A stretch of DNA of 64,000 nt from Branchiostoma floridae (Eukaryota > Chordata > Leptocardii > Amphioxiformes > Branchiostomatidae), in contig NC_049995.1 of NCBI RefSeq assembly GCF_000003815.2, positions 6,092,475 through 6,156,474 of the forward strand. Direction: 5' to 3'. Positions 19,581-29,884 of this stretch are shown one piece after another. A program made the translations under genes and the position numbers. Under the pieces are notes generated by a model that saw only the letters and a list, made by a program, of their open reading frames with translations, did not search any database and had not been told where the DNA came from. The stretch's first letter is position 1; each line of letters begins with the position of its first letter.

Positions 19581-21600
19581 GCAACTGCACGAAAAGCCTC
19601 ATTTCCGGGATAGAAACTGACTTACACATCCCTGGAAAATATGCATGTCCTTCAAAACCCGGAGGTGTCCTGCCTGCGAACGAGACCTGTGCAGTCCTTT
19701 ACATGTCCTAGAATCTCGCGGAAATGCACCATTTCTGTGTACAGGACGTGTAGTCTTCGCTACTAGTATGTACTTCTTGACAGCAGGGTAGTACAGTTGT
19801 CGCTCCTAGATGAGGGTGGTTTCACTATCCAAACATGAGCCCGTTCCGATACTCCTCAACATTACTTCCGTCGAAAGCAAAGTCAAATGCCGACTGCAGT
19901 ATCATCGCTACAGTTGCACACAGAAGCTCATTGATCCATGAAGCCATGGGAGAGAACTATGGCCCGACATCGGTCCTGTTATCATCAGTTCCAGCTGACG
20001 TCTTGTTCCGCGATCTTCAGTAGAAAATTTTTGTTGCTGTAAAATAATGACCAATGACAATGTCTCTATGTTCCTCGGTACCATCAGATAACGCACGCTG
20101 GTATCTAGACACACTTGGACAGTGAGAACTCGCATCCACACGCAAAGACGCGGACTTCACAATACCAACTCAACTGAAGAATGTGAAAATTGTGACATGC
20201 GCTAAGACTGGCCAAAGGTTTGACCTTATAGTTGTGCGAGGAAAAATTCTATTGGCTTTTTATGAAGAATTTGCATGGGCACAGACACAAAGAGCTGTGA
20301 ACTACCGCTAGTGCCAGCCATGTCTATTGTTAAAATCACGTCAAGGAGGTTGTTTGAGCTGCCTGATTACCCGTAATTCACAGTGAAACAATACCTTCCC
20401 GGAAAGGCGTAAAACATGCCGATGTGATTATCAACAGCTTGAAACATCAGTAGAAATTTAACGTTGAACGTTTTTACTTATTTTGTACAATCAAGAACAT
20501 AACCCGTGACAAAAATTTTGTACATCGAGGCTATATCTTGACAAAGGCTACATCTTGACAAAGATCATTTCACGTATATTGTGCGTCGACAGTAGGCAAA
20601 ATGACAGATGGTGACCAAGAATATGGACATTATTTTGTCCTGTGTTCTCTCCATTCTTTTGACAAAAAGCTGTCCCTAGATCAGATCGCAGTCCTATGTT
20701 TTCTCAAAAGCTCATTGGTTTTCTTATGTCCAAGGTCGTTTCAGTTCAAGTTCCTCCGACTAACGAACTGCTGTTTATGTAATGAAAATGACGAGTTTGT
20801 TTAAGCAAGGAGGTTGAAACCTCCTTGGTTTAAGATTTACTTTCCTATCTAGAAGCCAAGATCTATCCCTAGTATTTATTTTTCCGACATATAGACATGA
20901 CAATGAATGGCCCGCTGGGGCACCCAGAGTTACTACCGACGGCACCCAATACGTGCTGACCGTAGGATTTCCAAATACGTTGGAAACGTCGGCGTATACA
21001 AAGCCCAGCTTCATTAATTATGATCGTTTTTAGTATTTTTAGACCTTTATTACTGACCTTGATGGCATTCTTAAAAATGGGGATGCCATTTCTTTTTAGT
21101 TGTATATATTATGTTCTGTTATACGATGTCACGGGTAGACATATCAATGCCCCCTACCCCCCCCCCTTATTTGTGTTTAAAATGTAAACCTCATTGCTTA
21201 TTTGTTGTCCAAGTATAGCCTAGGTTGGGTTGGGTTGGGTTGCAGGGGTAGCAGTTGACGTTAAACGGTTATAACCCGCGACCCAATCTTTGCTTTGAGA
21301 ATAGGCGCCGTCAGGCTTTTGTCTGCCTATTTTCCCAACACGTCTGGGGTAAGGGTCCTAGAAATTCCAGTGCAAGCGCGAGTCAAGGTATGTAAGAAAA
21401 TAGCAAGGACATTACACGCTGAATCAGGAAAGTCATGTACACAGCCAGAACACAGAAAATTTCACAGGTGTGTAAGTCACTTGAAAAACTCGGAAATTAG
21501 AGTTTTTGTGCACTGAAAGAAACCGCCGCAATTATCGAAAATAGTATGGAGCCTTCCCGGTGTGTGTGCATCAAACCATTCCGGCAAAATAGGGTAGTAA
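19581..21600. other. Intergenic, nothing recognised; small palindrome
   Basis: No supportable gene. A short perfect palindrome CAAGGAGGTTGAAACCTCCTTG lies at about 20815, probably a transposon end. A poly-C run and a GGTTG short tandem repeat lie at about 21160 and 21223. Confidence 0.4.
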
Positions 21601-22364
21601 GCGTATTCAGTGACTAGAAGTGGTTAGGGTTAGAAAGGGCTTAGTGGTAGAAAATTTGTTTCCGAGGAATTGTATTTTTTGGCCATTTTTCGGTCTAAAA
21701 TGGATAAAAAAACATGCAAATTTTGACAATTTTCCTGAGAGTGCTTAGGTAAAGTGTTAGGGTTAGAACTAGGGCTAGGGTTAGGATTAGGGTTAGCGTT
21801 AGGGGTTCGTTGTAGAAAATTTGTTTCCGAGGAATTGTGTTTTTTGGCCATATTTTGGTCTGAAATGAATAGAAAACATGTAAATTTTGACCAGTTTTCT
21901 GAGAGTGCTTAGGGTAAGGGTTAGGGGTAGAACTTGGGTTAGGGTTAGGGCTAGGGTTAGGGTTAGGGTTAGGGGTTCGTGGTAGAAAATTTGTTTTCGA
22001 GGAATTGTGTTTTTGGCCATATTTTGGTCTGAAATGAATAGAAAACATGTAAATTTTGACCAGTTTTCTGAGAGTGCTTAGGGTAAGGGTTAGGGGTAGA
22101 ACTAGGGTTAGGGTTAAGGCTAGGGTTAGGGTTAGGGGTTCGTTGTAGAAAATTTGTTTCCGAGGAATTGTGTTTTTTGGCCATATTTCGGTCTGAAATG
22201 GATAGAAAACATACAAATGTTGAATATTTTTCTGAGAGTGCTTAGGGTTAGTGTGAGGGTTAGGGTTAAGGTTAGTGTTAGTGTTAGGGGTCCGTTGTAG
22301 AAAATTTGTTTCCGAGGAATTGTGTTTTTTGACTATATTTCGGTCTGGAATGGATAGAAAACAT

Positions 22365-22672
22365 TCGTTTATTCGTTTATTCAGAAAAGAATCAGCATCG
22401 CAGTTTGTAAGAACAAACTGAATATCACTGATTTTGTACAAATTTTCAACTAGTCGGCTACAAGATATATGTATAAACATCTATTAAACAAATTACAGTA
22501 CATGATGCAGAAACGCCTATACAAAGTTGTACAGTATACTTTACACAGAACACCGAAGTAAGGACAGGAACGTCCTACGCAGAGTATCAGGACTCGTAGT
22601 ACAGGCGTATAGCCTGGTGCAAAAACGACCTTCTCAGTCTCTGTGTCCGGGCAGCTGGCACAGTAAGTGCCA
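22365..22672 (-). mobile_element. Small insertion in the telomere-like array, probably a LINE tail
   Basis: A 0.3-kb non-array segment starts with TTCGTTTATTCGTTTATTC (a simple-repeat 3' tail seen in reverse) and is bordered on both sides by AAAACAT, a likely target-site duplication. After it the array resumes at the same place in the unit. Confidence 0.6.
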
Positions 22673-23455
22673 AAACATGGAAATTTTGACCATTTTTCTG
22701 AGAGTGCTTAGGGTAAGTGTAAGGGTCAGAGCTAGGGTTAGGGCTAGGGTTAGGGTTAGTGTTAGGGTTAGGGCTTCGTTGTAGAAAATTTGTTTCCGAG
22801 GAATTGTGTTTTTAGACCATATTTCGGTCTGAAATGGATTAAAAAAACATGCAAATTTTGATCATTTTTCTGAGATTGCTTAGGTAAAATGTTAGGGTCT
22901 GAACTAGGGTTAGGGTTTGGGCTAGGGTTAGGGTTAGGGTTAGGGGTTCGTGGTAGACATTTTGTTTTCTAGGAATTGTATTTTTTGGCCATATTTTGGT
23001 CTGAAATGGATAGAAAACATACACATTTTGAATACTTTTCTGAGAATGCTTAGGGTTAGGGTGAGGATTAGGGTTAGGGTTACGGTAATGGCTAGGGTTA
23101 AGGTAGGGGTTCGTTGTAGAAAATTTGTTTCGGGGAATTGTGTTTTTTGACCATATTTTGGTCTGAAATGAATAGAAAACATGCAAATTTTGACCAATTT
23201 TCTGAGATTGCTTAGGTAAAGTATTACAGTCATAACTAGGGTTAGGGTTAGGGCTAGGGTTAGGGTTAGGGTTAGGGTTAGGGTTAGGGTTAGGGTTAGG
23301 GTTAGGGTTAGGGTTTGGGGTTCGTGGTAGACATTTTTTTTTCGAGGAATTGTGTTTTTTGGCCATATTTTGGTCTGAAATGGATAGAAAACAGACACAT
23401 TTTGAACATTTTTCTGAGAGTGCTTAGGGTTGCAGTAAGATTCAGCCATATTGCA

Positions 23456-23555
23456 NNNNNNNNNNNNNNNNNNNNNNNNNNNNNNNNNNNNNNNNNNNNN
23501 NNNNNNNNNNNNNNNNNNNNNNNNNNNNNNNNNNNNNNNNNNNNNNNNNNNNNNN
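23456..23555. other. Assembly gap (100 N)
   Basis: Exactly 100 N inside the telomere-like array. The sequence just before (GATTCAGCCATATTGCA) is unlike the unit, so the array may be longer or disrupted here. Confidence 1.
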
Positions 23556-24950
23556 ATATCTGAACGTACTGTTTTTCTGAGAGTGCTTAGGGTAAGTGTT
23601 AGGGTCAGAACTTGGGTTAGGGCTAGGGCTAGGGTTAGAGTTAGGGTTAGGGGTTCATTGTAGAAAATTTGTTTCCGAGGAATTGTGTTTTTTGACCATA
23701 TTTTGGTCTGAAATGGATAAAAAAACATGCAAATTTTGACCATTTTTCTGAGATTGCTTAGGTAAAGTGTTACGGTCATAACTATGGTTAGGGTTAGGGC
23801 TAGGGTTAGGGTTAGGGTTAGGGGTTCGTGGTAGAAAATTTGTTTCCGAGGAATTGTGTTTTTTTGGCCATATTTTGGTCTGAAATTGATAGAAAACATA
23901 CAAATTTTGAATATTTTTCTGAGTGTGCTTAGGGTTAGGCTGAGGATTAGGGTTAGGGTTACGGTTATGGCTAGGGTTAGGGTTAGGGGTTCGTGGTAGA
24001 AAATTTGTTTCCGAGGAATTGTGTTTTTTGCCATATTTTGGTCTGAAAAGAATAGAAAACATGTAAATTTTGACCATTTTTCTGAGAGTGCTTAGGGTAA
24101 GGGTTAGGGGTAGAACTAGGGTTAGGGTTAGGGCTACGGTTAGGGTTAGGGTTTGGAGTTCGTGGTAGAAAATTTGTTTTCGAGGAATTGTGTTTTTGGC
24201 CATATTATGGTCTGAAATGAATAGAAAACATGCAAAATTTGACCATTTTTCTGAGAGTGCTTAGGGTAAGGGTTAGGGGTAGAACTAGGGTTAGGGTTAA
24301 GGCTAGGGTTAGGGTTAGGGGTTCGTTGTAGAAAATTTGCTTCCGAGGAATTGTGTTTTTTGGCCATATTTCTGTTTGAAATGGATAGAAAACATACAAA
24401 TTTTGATTATTTTTCTGAGAGTGCTTAGGGTTAGGGTGAAGATTGGGGTTAGGGTTACGGTTATAGCTAGGGGTTTGTGGTAGACAGTTTGTTTCCGAGG
24501 AATTGTGTTTTTTGACCATATTTTGGTCTGAAATGGATAAAAAAACATGCAAATTTTGACCATTTTTCTGAGATTGCTTAGGTAAAGTGTTACGGTCATA
24601 ACTATGGTTAGGGTTAGGGCTAGGGTTAGGGTTAGGGTTAGGGGTTCGTGGTAGAAAATTTGTTTCCGAGGAATTGTGTTTTTTTGGCCATATTTTGGTC
24701 TGAAATTGATAGAAAACATACAAATTTTGAATATTTTTCTGAGTGTGCTTAGGGTTAGGCTGAGGATTAGGGTTAGGGTTACGGTTATGGCTAGGGTTAG
24801 GGTTAGGGGTTCGTGGTAGAAAATTTGTTTCCGAGGAATTGTGTTTTTTGGCCATATTTTGGTCTGAAATGAATAGAAAACATGCAAATTTTGACCATTT
24901 TTCTGAGACTGCTTTGGGGTAAGGTTATTATTAGGGTTAGGGCTAGGGTA

Positions 24951-26050
24951 GAATTCATAATTTGCTAAGTAAGTATACGGTATAGATAGCTTTTGGTATA
25001 GATTAATGGTGCTTTTGAATTAGGAATCCGTTAAATACTATTACCACAAGGTACCTTAATCCGTTTAACCACTGTATTAGATAAAGACTTAGTGAAAAGA
25101 ACATTTTACATGTACAACTTAAATTTAACACTGCATGCATTTTAATATTATTGCAGTATTTAATGTCATAATTACTTGAGCGAGACTTTGGCGAGCATGT
25201 ACATATATATTGACTTGTGGACTTTATTTTAATTCATTAACAAAGCAAGCACTTTTCATTGACAGAAAGATATAATTTAACTGAGACATAAGTGACATAT
25301 TTAGATAGCACTTATATCATCAGGGATACATTTCAATGTAAACATTGAATAGCCTTTAACTTTGAGAGTTTCTTAATCTATGTTTTCTACACATTTGTAA
25401 TTCGAATAGCAGGAGTAAAGGTGTAAGTATATAATTCGAATACATATTTCAATTCGTGGCTATTCGTCTTTGATTTTGTTAAGATTTTTATGACACCATT
25501 TACACCTCAGGGCGGGTCATTAACTTTTAATTAGACACTATAGAACTCAAGTGAATTCTGAACTTTATTGCAGGTGAAACTGTAACAGATACTACTTATG
25601 CAAATAAGTTGTTAATGACATAATTCATGTTATGGTTCAATTTAGTTCTTATAACAAGTAAACTATTATACTATCAACGTTACTTGTGTAAGTTAATTAA
25701 AGGTGTATATAACACAGCATAGATGATGTAGATGTGGAATTTATTTGTATAATCAGAATATTTCATGGGGATATGAGGTCTCCGAACTCTTGTTTGTAAT
25801 GTCTTTTAAATGCAGGTCCTATTTAAAATTATAGGATAGACATGGACAAAGAATGCATGCAGCGTCTGTGTATTATAAAAGCGTGTAATTGACATAAATT
25901 ACTTGAGAGGGGCGGAGGTAGTCTCGAATAAAGGAAATCGTCATTAGCTTACATTTCTCAGTGCGGAAGGTCATATCGTTTTTCGATGCTTAGACATTCA
26001 AATGATCATGGACAGTCTAGTTTCACAAACAGAAAAGTCGTCAACATATG
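24951..26050. other. AT-rich intergenic DNA, nothing recognised
   Basis: No gene or clear repeat structure. A block at 25490-25545 (ACACCTCAGGGCGGGTCATTAA) matches one end of the TTAA-flanked hairpin element at 36109-36271. Confidence 0.4.
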
Positions 26051-26640
26051 TTGAAGTAAGCAGGCTTCATCATAGCTAGTCTAGTTAGATACCAAGATGA
26101 TTCTTACTGCTCTGCGCTAGATTCTTTCGATTTTGTTACACAGAGATGTTGTTGGACCAGGATGCCATACCGGTGCAACGAACTCGATGATCGGACGCAC
26201 GTAGGTGGAGTTTACGGCCACAAGGTCTTCAACAACGACTTGAAAGTGTTTACGCTTTCTCAGGATGAAAAGCGCTTGCTGGATTTTGCACATATGTAGT
26301 ACACGTGGTATTCCAGTTTAAGTTATATTACAGGAAAACACCATGAATCTTCATGGTTTCAACTTGACTAAATACTAGTCTACTACACGTTCGATATCAG
26401 AGCCGTCAGACGTGGTAAGTTGCTTGGAAAAATTTTGGTTCATATGCATATATTTTGCTTTGGACGAGTTTAAATATAAACCGATGGCCTGACATGCTGT
26501 CATTACTTTGTCTAGCAGGATTGTTGCAAAAAGTGATGAGTTTTTGAGAAAGGCCATGTTGTCTACTATGTCAATGTCAGCAAAGACTTCTGCATGCGTG
26601 TTAGATTTTACGGTACACAAGCGTTCTTTACTATAATTAA
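26050..26640 (-). mobile_element. LINE reverse-transcriptase fragment, degraded
   Basis: The minus strand encodes a broken RT region: FADIDIVDNMAFL in place of FADD...L, then LDKVMTACQAIGLYLNSSKA. Further along lie thumb-like pieces (RKRKHFQVVVEDL, TYVRPIIEFVAPVWHPG). Substitution of the YxDD/FADD residues and frameshifts show it is dead. Confidence 0.7.
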
Positions 26641-26804
26641 GCCTTGTATAAATTCCGTGTAATTAGTTTGTTAGCAAGTTTGACCATGGTAAGTAAATGT
26701 ATGCATCACAGTTATGACATCTGTGCTTTAATTTTATCCTGATTTTGAAAACAAAAATGTTGTTACCCTTCAGCGATGGTCAACATAAAAAAATGCTTTG
26801 AAAG

Positions 26805-27190
26805 TGCCGACTGGTATGTGTAAGACGTTGAGCAGCGTTGGCTGGCCTTTGTTCAGCTATGCGAAGTCACAGCTGGTGAATTTAGGCTACAAGGCTAGCT
26901 TTCAGAGCGTCATCAAAATTGCCATACGCTAAGGATACGAGATGCTAGGTCTCGGGCATTTATGTTACACAAGAAAATCTCTAGGAGTGCTGCGCTGTAA
27001 TAAAAGCAAAAGTAAAACAATGACACTGCTGCAAGCTATTTATTAACCATATGGACTTCGTAATGTTAATAAAGGCAATGTGAAAAAATGCATACTAGTA
27101 TATTGAATGGAAGTAAGAAAAAGTCTTTAAGTTTTCAGCCTCATATTTGCAATCAGCCGATGCTGTTAAAAGCATCAGAAATTTCTCATT
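26805..27190. repeat. Copy 1 of a ~0.37-kb duplicated segment
   Basis: It matches 32062-32420 over its length, e.g. ACACTGCTGCAAGC, TTATTAACCATATGGACTTC, GCCGATGCTGTTAAAAGCAT. The two copies bracket the trypsin-like locus in direct orientation. Confidence 0.75.
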
Positions 27191-27776
27191 GCCTTTATAC
27201 GATTGGGGCGCTCTTAGGAAATCAAGGTCCGATATAGCGTGTGTTTGAATAGTTGTTTATAGATTTCGATCCTTAGCAACTTCATTCTTCTATTAATTTG
27301 CCCCAAACATTGACCTGGAACTTAGCAACTATCCCATATGAACTAATTCTTAAGGCATTTTCCCCATCACGCATCGAACTTCATAGGTCTGCATGGAGGG
27401 GCGATACTCGGTTACTAGATTATAAATGGTTCATTCATTTGTTTATCTGTAATAAATTTTTACCTACTAAGTCTTTTCTGTGTTGAGATGTGGTCTTTTA
27501 GAAAATAACACTCCCCTCTGGAGTACAGTATACACAGGATAGGTCATAGGTCGCAAATGGTCTCTATACAGGATTTTGGGTAACAGATTCACAGTAAGAT
27601 ATGTAACGAAAGAGGACTAAAAGATATATTATATTATATTATCTGAAAAGAAGACACAAGGAGGTAAAAAGAAAGTAGTGTAGTAGTTCTTTGTATTGGT
27701 TCTGGTTTCTATAGCACACTCACTCACTCCGGTTTAAAAAGTGGTTTCCTCTCGTCACCGTAGGCGACCAATCAGA

Positions 27777-27938
27777 TCAGTTGCTCTTCCTGATGCGGTT
27801 GATCCAGTCGCGGAAGGCACAGACACGCGCAAAGACTGCCGGGTAGCTGGTGCTGCAGGTTTCGGCACCGAAGCTGGTCACCCCCACCACTTGGTACGAC
27901 CCGTCTATCTCACAGACAAGAGGACCGCCAGAGTCACC
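27777..27938 (-). CDS. Exon: catalytic Ser exon and C-terminus
   Basis: GDSGGPLVCEIDG gives the catalytic Ser and oxyanion loop, followed by VTSFGAETCSTSYPAVFARV and WINRIRKSN-stop. The S-W-G triad at 214-216 is SFG. The length to the stop is normal for a trypsin-like enzyme. Confidence 0.85.
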   Translation of the reverse strand, partial: GDSGGPLVCEIDGSYQVVGVTSFGAETCSTSYPAVFARVCAFRDWINRIRKSN

Positions 27939-27967
27939 CTGCAATTTGTGGATAAGAAAAGTCATTA

Positions 27968-28438
27968 TGTATGGAGATAAGTGCTCATTCGCTACAAATA
28001 GAGAGGGGCAGGAACAAAAAACTGTTGACGAGAGAACATGAACATACTGTTCAGGGAAAGCAGTGGAAGATAAACTACATCGTATATGTCAATGTTCACA
28101 TTACAATTCCGAAAACAAACAAACTTTTCCTTAAAATCTCCAAATCTTTCCCAAGCTTTTCTCACCTTACCGACCAACAAAAAACAATCTTCTTGCTCAA
28201 GTCGTCCAACCCCTTTATATATGAAAATGTTTAACAATTCATCTCCCACTGCATACAGAAAAGAAGCCAATCCCATCAAAAAGCTTATGAGTAGAAATAG
28301 ATTTAGATTAGACGTTATTTCTCTTTTGATTTATCTATAGATTTCATTTTTCTTCTCTGTAAAGTATACAATTATGTATACCACTACATTGCCTGCAATT
28401 ACCCCTTGGGCATGAACTTGCAATAAAGATTATTATGA
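27968..28438 (+). mobile_element. LINE 3' end inserted in the protease intron
   Basis: C-terminal LINE-like reading FPSFSHLTDQQKTIFLLKSS is followed by the 3' tail TTGGGCATGAACTTGCAATAAAGATT. The paralogous segment near 16566-16580 lacks the whole block, so it marks the empty site. The same tail occurs at 35.26, 37.22 and 55.56 kb. Confidence 0.7.
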
Positions 28439-28639
28439 TATAAAATATTAGGCCTAGTATAATAGCCTGGAAGCCATCATAAAATGAAAGGTCGACTCTC
28501 TCTGATTGGCTGTGTGAATGTGACGTCACAAGGAGTAGGAAAACATTAGAGTTTTACTACACCCTACATAAACAAAACACCCTACGTAAATAATGTTCAC
28601 AAAGCGCTGGGATACACACATTGATAACGTAGTTTACCC

Positions 28640-28770
28640 TCAAACCACCGTAGCTTTATTTCGACTAATCTTACCGCATGGGGTCAAAACTGACCATATC
28701 GCCTATGTACATTTCTATTGGTGTTCACGGGCCTGTTCGTGGTAAATCACTCTAATACAAATGAAAATGT
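28640..28770. mobile_element. End of a second TTAA-type (piggyBac-like) element
   Basis: CCCTCAAACCACCGTA then ATGGGGTCAAAACTGACC. The reverse complement ends the element at 51719 (TGACCCCATACGGTGGTTTGAGGG followed by TTAA, quoted in parts). The preceding TTTA is a degraded TTAA. Confidence 0.5.
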
Positions 28771-28774
28771 CTAC

Positions 28775-28911
28775 CAAGCATGCCCCATCCTCGCCTGGAC
28801 CCTCACCCCCGTTACAGATCATGCTCTCAGGTCTGTAGTCATTGGTCCAAGTGCACTCACTGTCGCTTAGCAACGGGAGGTCTGCCTGCTGCAGCTCATC
28901 AGCAATAGGCC
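28775..28911 (-). CDS. Exon: protease segment before the catalytic Ser
   Basis: It reads PIADELQQADLPLLSDSECT, then NDYRPESMICNGGEG and GEDGACL, the strand region leading to GDSGGP. It ends in phase 0 at GTAGAC and splices in frame to the Ser exon as GACL-GDSGGP. Confidence 0.8.
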
Positions 28912-28970
28912 CTAGTGATAACAAAAAACATAATGATTGTGTGAAACTTTCGAATACAAACATACATGTG

Positions 28971-29040
28971 CACACACACACACACAGACACACAAACACA
29001 CACACACACACAGACAAACAAACAAACAAACATGCAGACA
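28971..29040. repeat. CA microsatellite
   Basis: Imperfect (CA)n followed by (CAAA)n and CAGACA steps, in the shortened intron where the protease His and Asp exons should lie. Confidence 0.9.
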
Positions 29041-29060
29041 TACACACAAGAACAAAATAC

Positions 29061-29152
29061 CTGCCACGGCCAGCTGTTCGGCCTTGCGTTCTCTCCTTCG
29101 ACAATACGTGACGTTCCGGCAGTCCTAGGTGCGATCATTTGATGGCGGCAAC
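29061..29152 (-). CDS. Exon: activation peptide and protease N-terminus
   Basis: After a TTTTCAG acceptor it reads GCRHQMIAPRTAGTSRIVEG, then ENARPNSWPWQ, ending in phase 0. Cleavage after Arg of SR-IVEG would expose the Ile N-terminus typical of the family (usually IVGG). Confidence 0.8.
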
Positions 29153-29231
29153 CTGAAAACAATATGCGAAAAAAAACAGTGTATTCGTTACATCAGCTAC
29201 AAAATCCGTCTGAGCTCCATAAATATTCCTG

Positions 29232-29633
29232 AGTAGGGATGGGTACCTTCTTTTTTTTCGGAAAATCCGGATCTAAAAAAAATTCGGTGCACCGGATGTT
29301 GGACCTATGGGAGATTAAATGATTAGGCATTTACATATTAGGACTAACCGGTCGTGGAAAGTAACACAACCGAAGTAGAGTCGAGTCTTTAGTCTTTAAT
29401 ACCAAGATTTATAGTCAATCGTACAAAGGAAGTTAGCCTTGGAGGATTTAAAAACGGCAGGGGAAGTCGAATACTCCACAAAACAGATTTCTTTGTAGCG
29501 AAATAGGCTATCGTCCTTTTACAATTTTTCACAGACGATCAGGTTCAGGTTCAGGTCCGGACCTGGACCTGATCCTCTGGACCTGAACTGGACCTTGACC
29601 TGAATTTTCTGTACCGGTACCCACCCTATTCCA
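29232..29633. mobile_element. MITE-like repeat in protease intron 1
   Basis: The ends form imperfect inverted repeats (GTAGGGATGGGTACC versus GGTACCCACCCTATTC). The interior has a purine/pyrimidine palindrome (GGTCCGGACC) in a run of CAGGTTC/GGACCTG repeats. The class is unknown. Confidence 0.45.
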
Positions 29634-29746
29634 GGCCTGAGGAAATTGAACGATCCATATGGCTGGTTCTATGGCCCGCTGCAAATTTTAACCATTGTAT
29701 ATGGTGAATCAACTGCAGCTAAAGTTAGAATGTGAAAGACACTTAC

Positions 29747-29792
29747 CATTTGCCATGGCTACCATCGATGCGAAAATCAGAAAAACCTTCAT
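29747..29792 (-). CDS. Exon: signal peptide of the trypsin-like gene
   Basis: ATG at 29792 starts MKVFLIFASMVAMAN, a short hydrophobic signal peptide with small residues before the predicted cleavage. It ends in phase 1 at GTAAGT and continues into GCRHQ of the next exon. Confidence 0.75.
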
Positions 29793-29884
29793 AGCTGTGG
29801 TGATGCAAACCGTTTCGTGTATGTTACAGTCACAAAGTTGTTATAGATACACTTGGAATTATACAGGGTTGTGCGGAAATCATT

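Larger units (their letters stand above)
21600..24950. repeat. Tandem array of ~155-210 bp units each carrying TTAGGG runs
   Basis: About 18 head-to-tail units. Each has a unique-like part (GTAGAAAATTTGTTTCCGAG, GGAATTGTGTTTTTTGGCCA, TTTGGTCTGAAATGGATAGA, TTTTTCTGAGAGTGCTTAGG) followed by 3 to about 15 copies of TTAGGG and variants. Two unit types alternate (GAGAGTGCTTAGGG versus GAGATTGCTTAGGTAAAG). A block at 23671-24040 recurs almost identically 820 bp further on, giving a five-unit higher-order repeat. The long minus-strand open frames rich in Asn-Pro or Leu-Thr are translations of the telomere-like hexamer, not genes. Confidence 0.9.
27777..29792 (-). pseudogene. Trypsin-like serine protease gene lacking catalytic His and Asp exons
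   Basis: Minus-strand exons: 29792-29747 (signal peptide MKVFLIFASMVAMAN), 29152-29061 (activation site, SRIVEGENARPNSWPWQ), 28911-28775 (PIADELQQADLPLLSDSEC ... EDGACL) and 27938-27777 (GDSGGPLVCEIDGSYQVVG ... INRIRKSN-stop). All have good splice sites. In a chymotrypsin-fold enzyme the His57 and Asp102 exons belong between WPWQ and the PIADELQQ exon, but only ~150 bp with a CA repeat lies there. The second exon ends in phase 0 while the third needs phase 1, so direct splicing shifts the frame. The locus would be secreted and Ser-active in origin but cannot make a protease as assembled. An assembly collapse at the CA repeat is the main alternative. Confidence 0.8.

Noticed and set aside
19835..20141. 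Overlapping open frames on both strands as a small gene
   Set aside because: No domain, splice signal or repeat partner; the encoded sequences are not recognisable and length is within chance.
22940..24034. Long minus-strand open frames (up to 364 codons) rich in Leu-Thr or Asn-Pro repeats
   Set aside because: They are translations of TTAGGG-type hexamers and run through an N gap; the same region is open in several frames, as expected for a repeat without stop codons.
28842..29111. His/Thr-rich and Val/Cys-rich open frames over the CA repeat
   Set aside because: They arise from the dinucleotide repeat; the minus-strand frames only partly overlap real protease exons.
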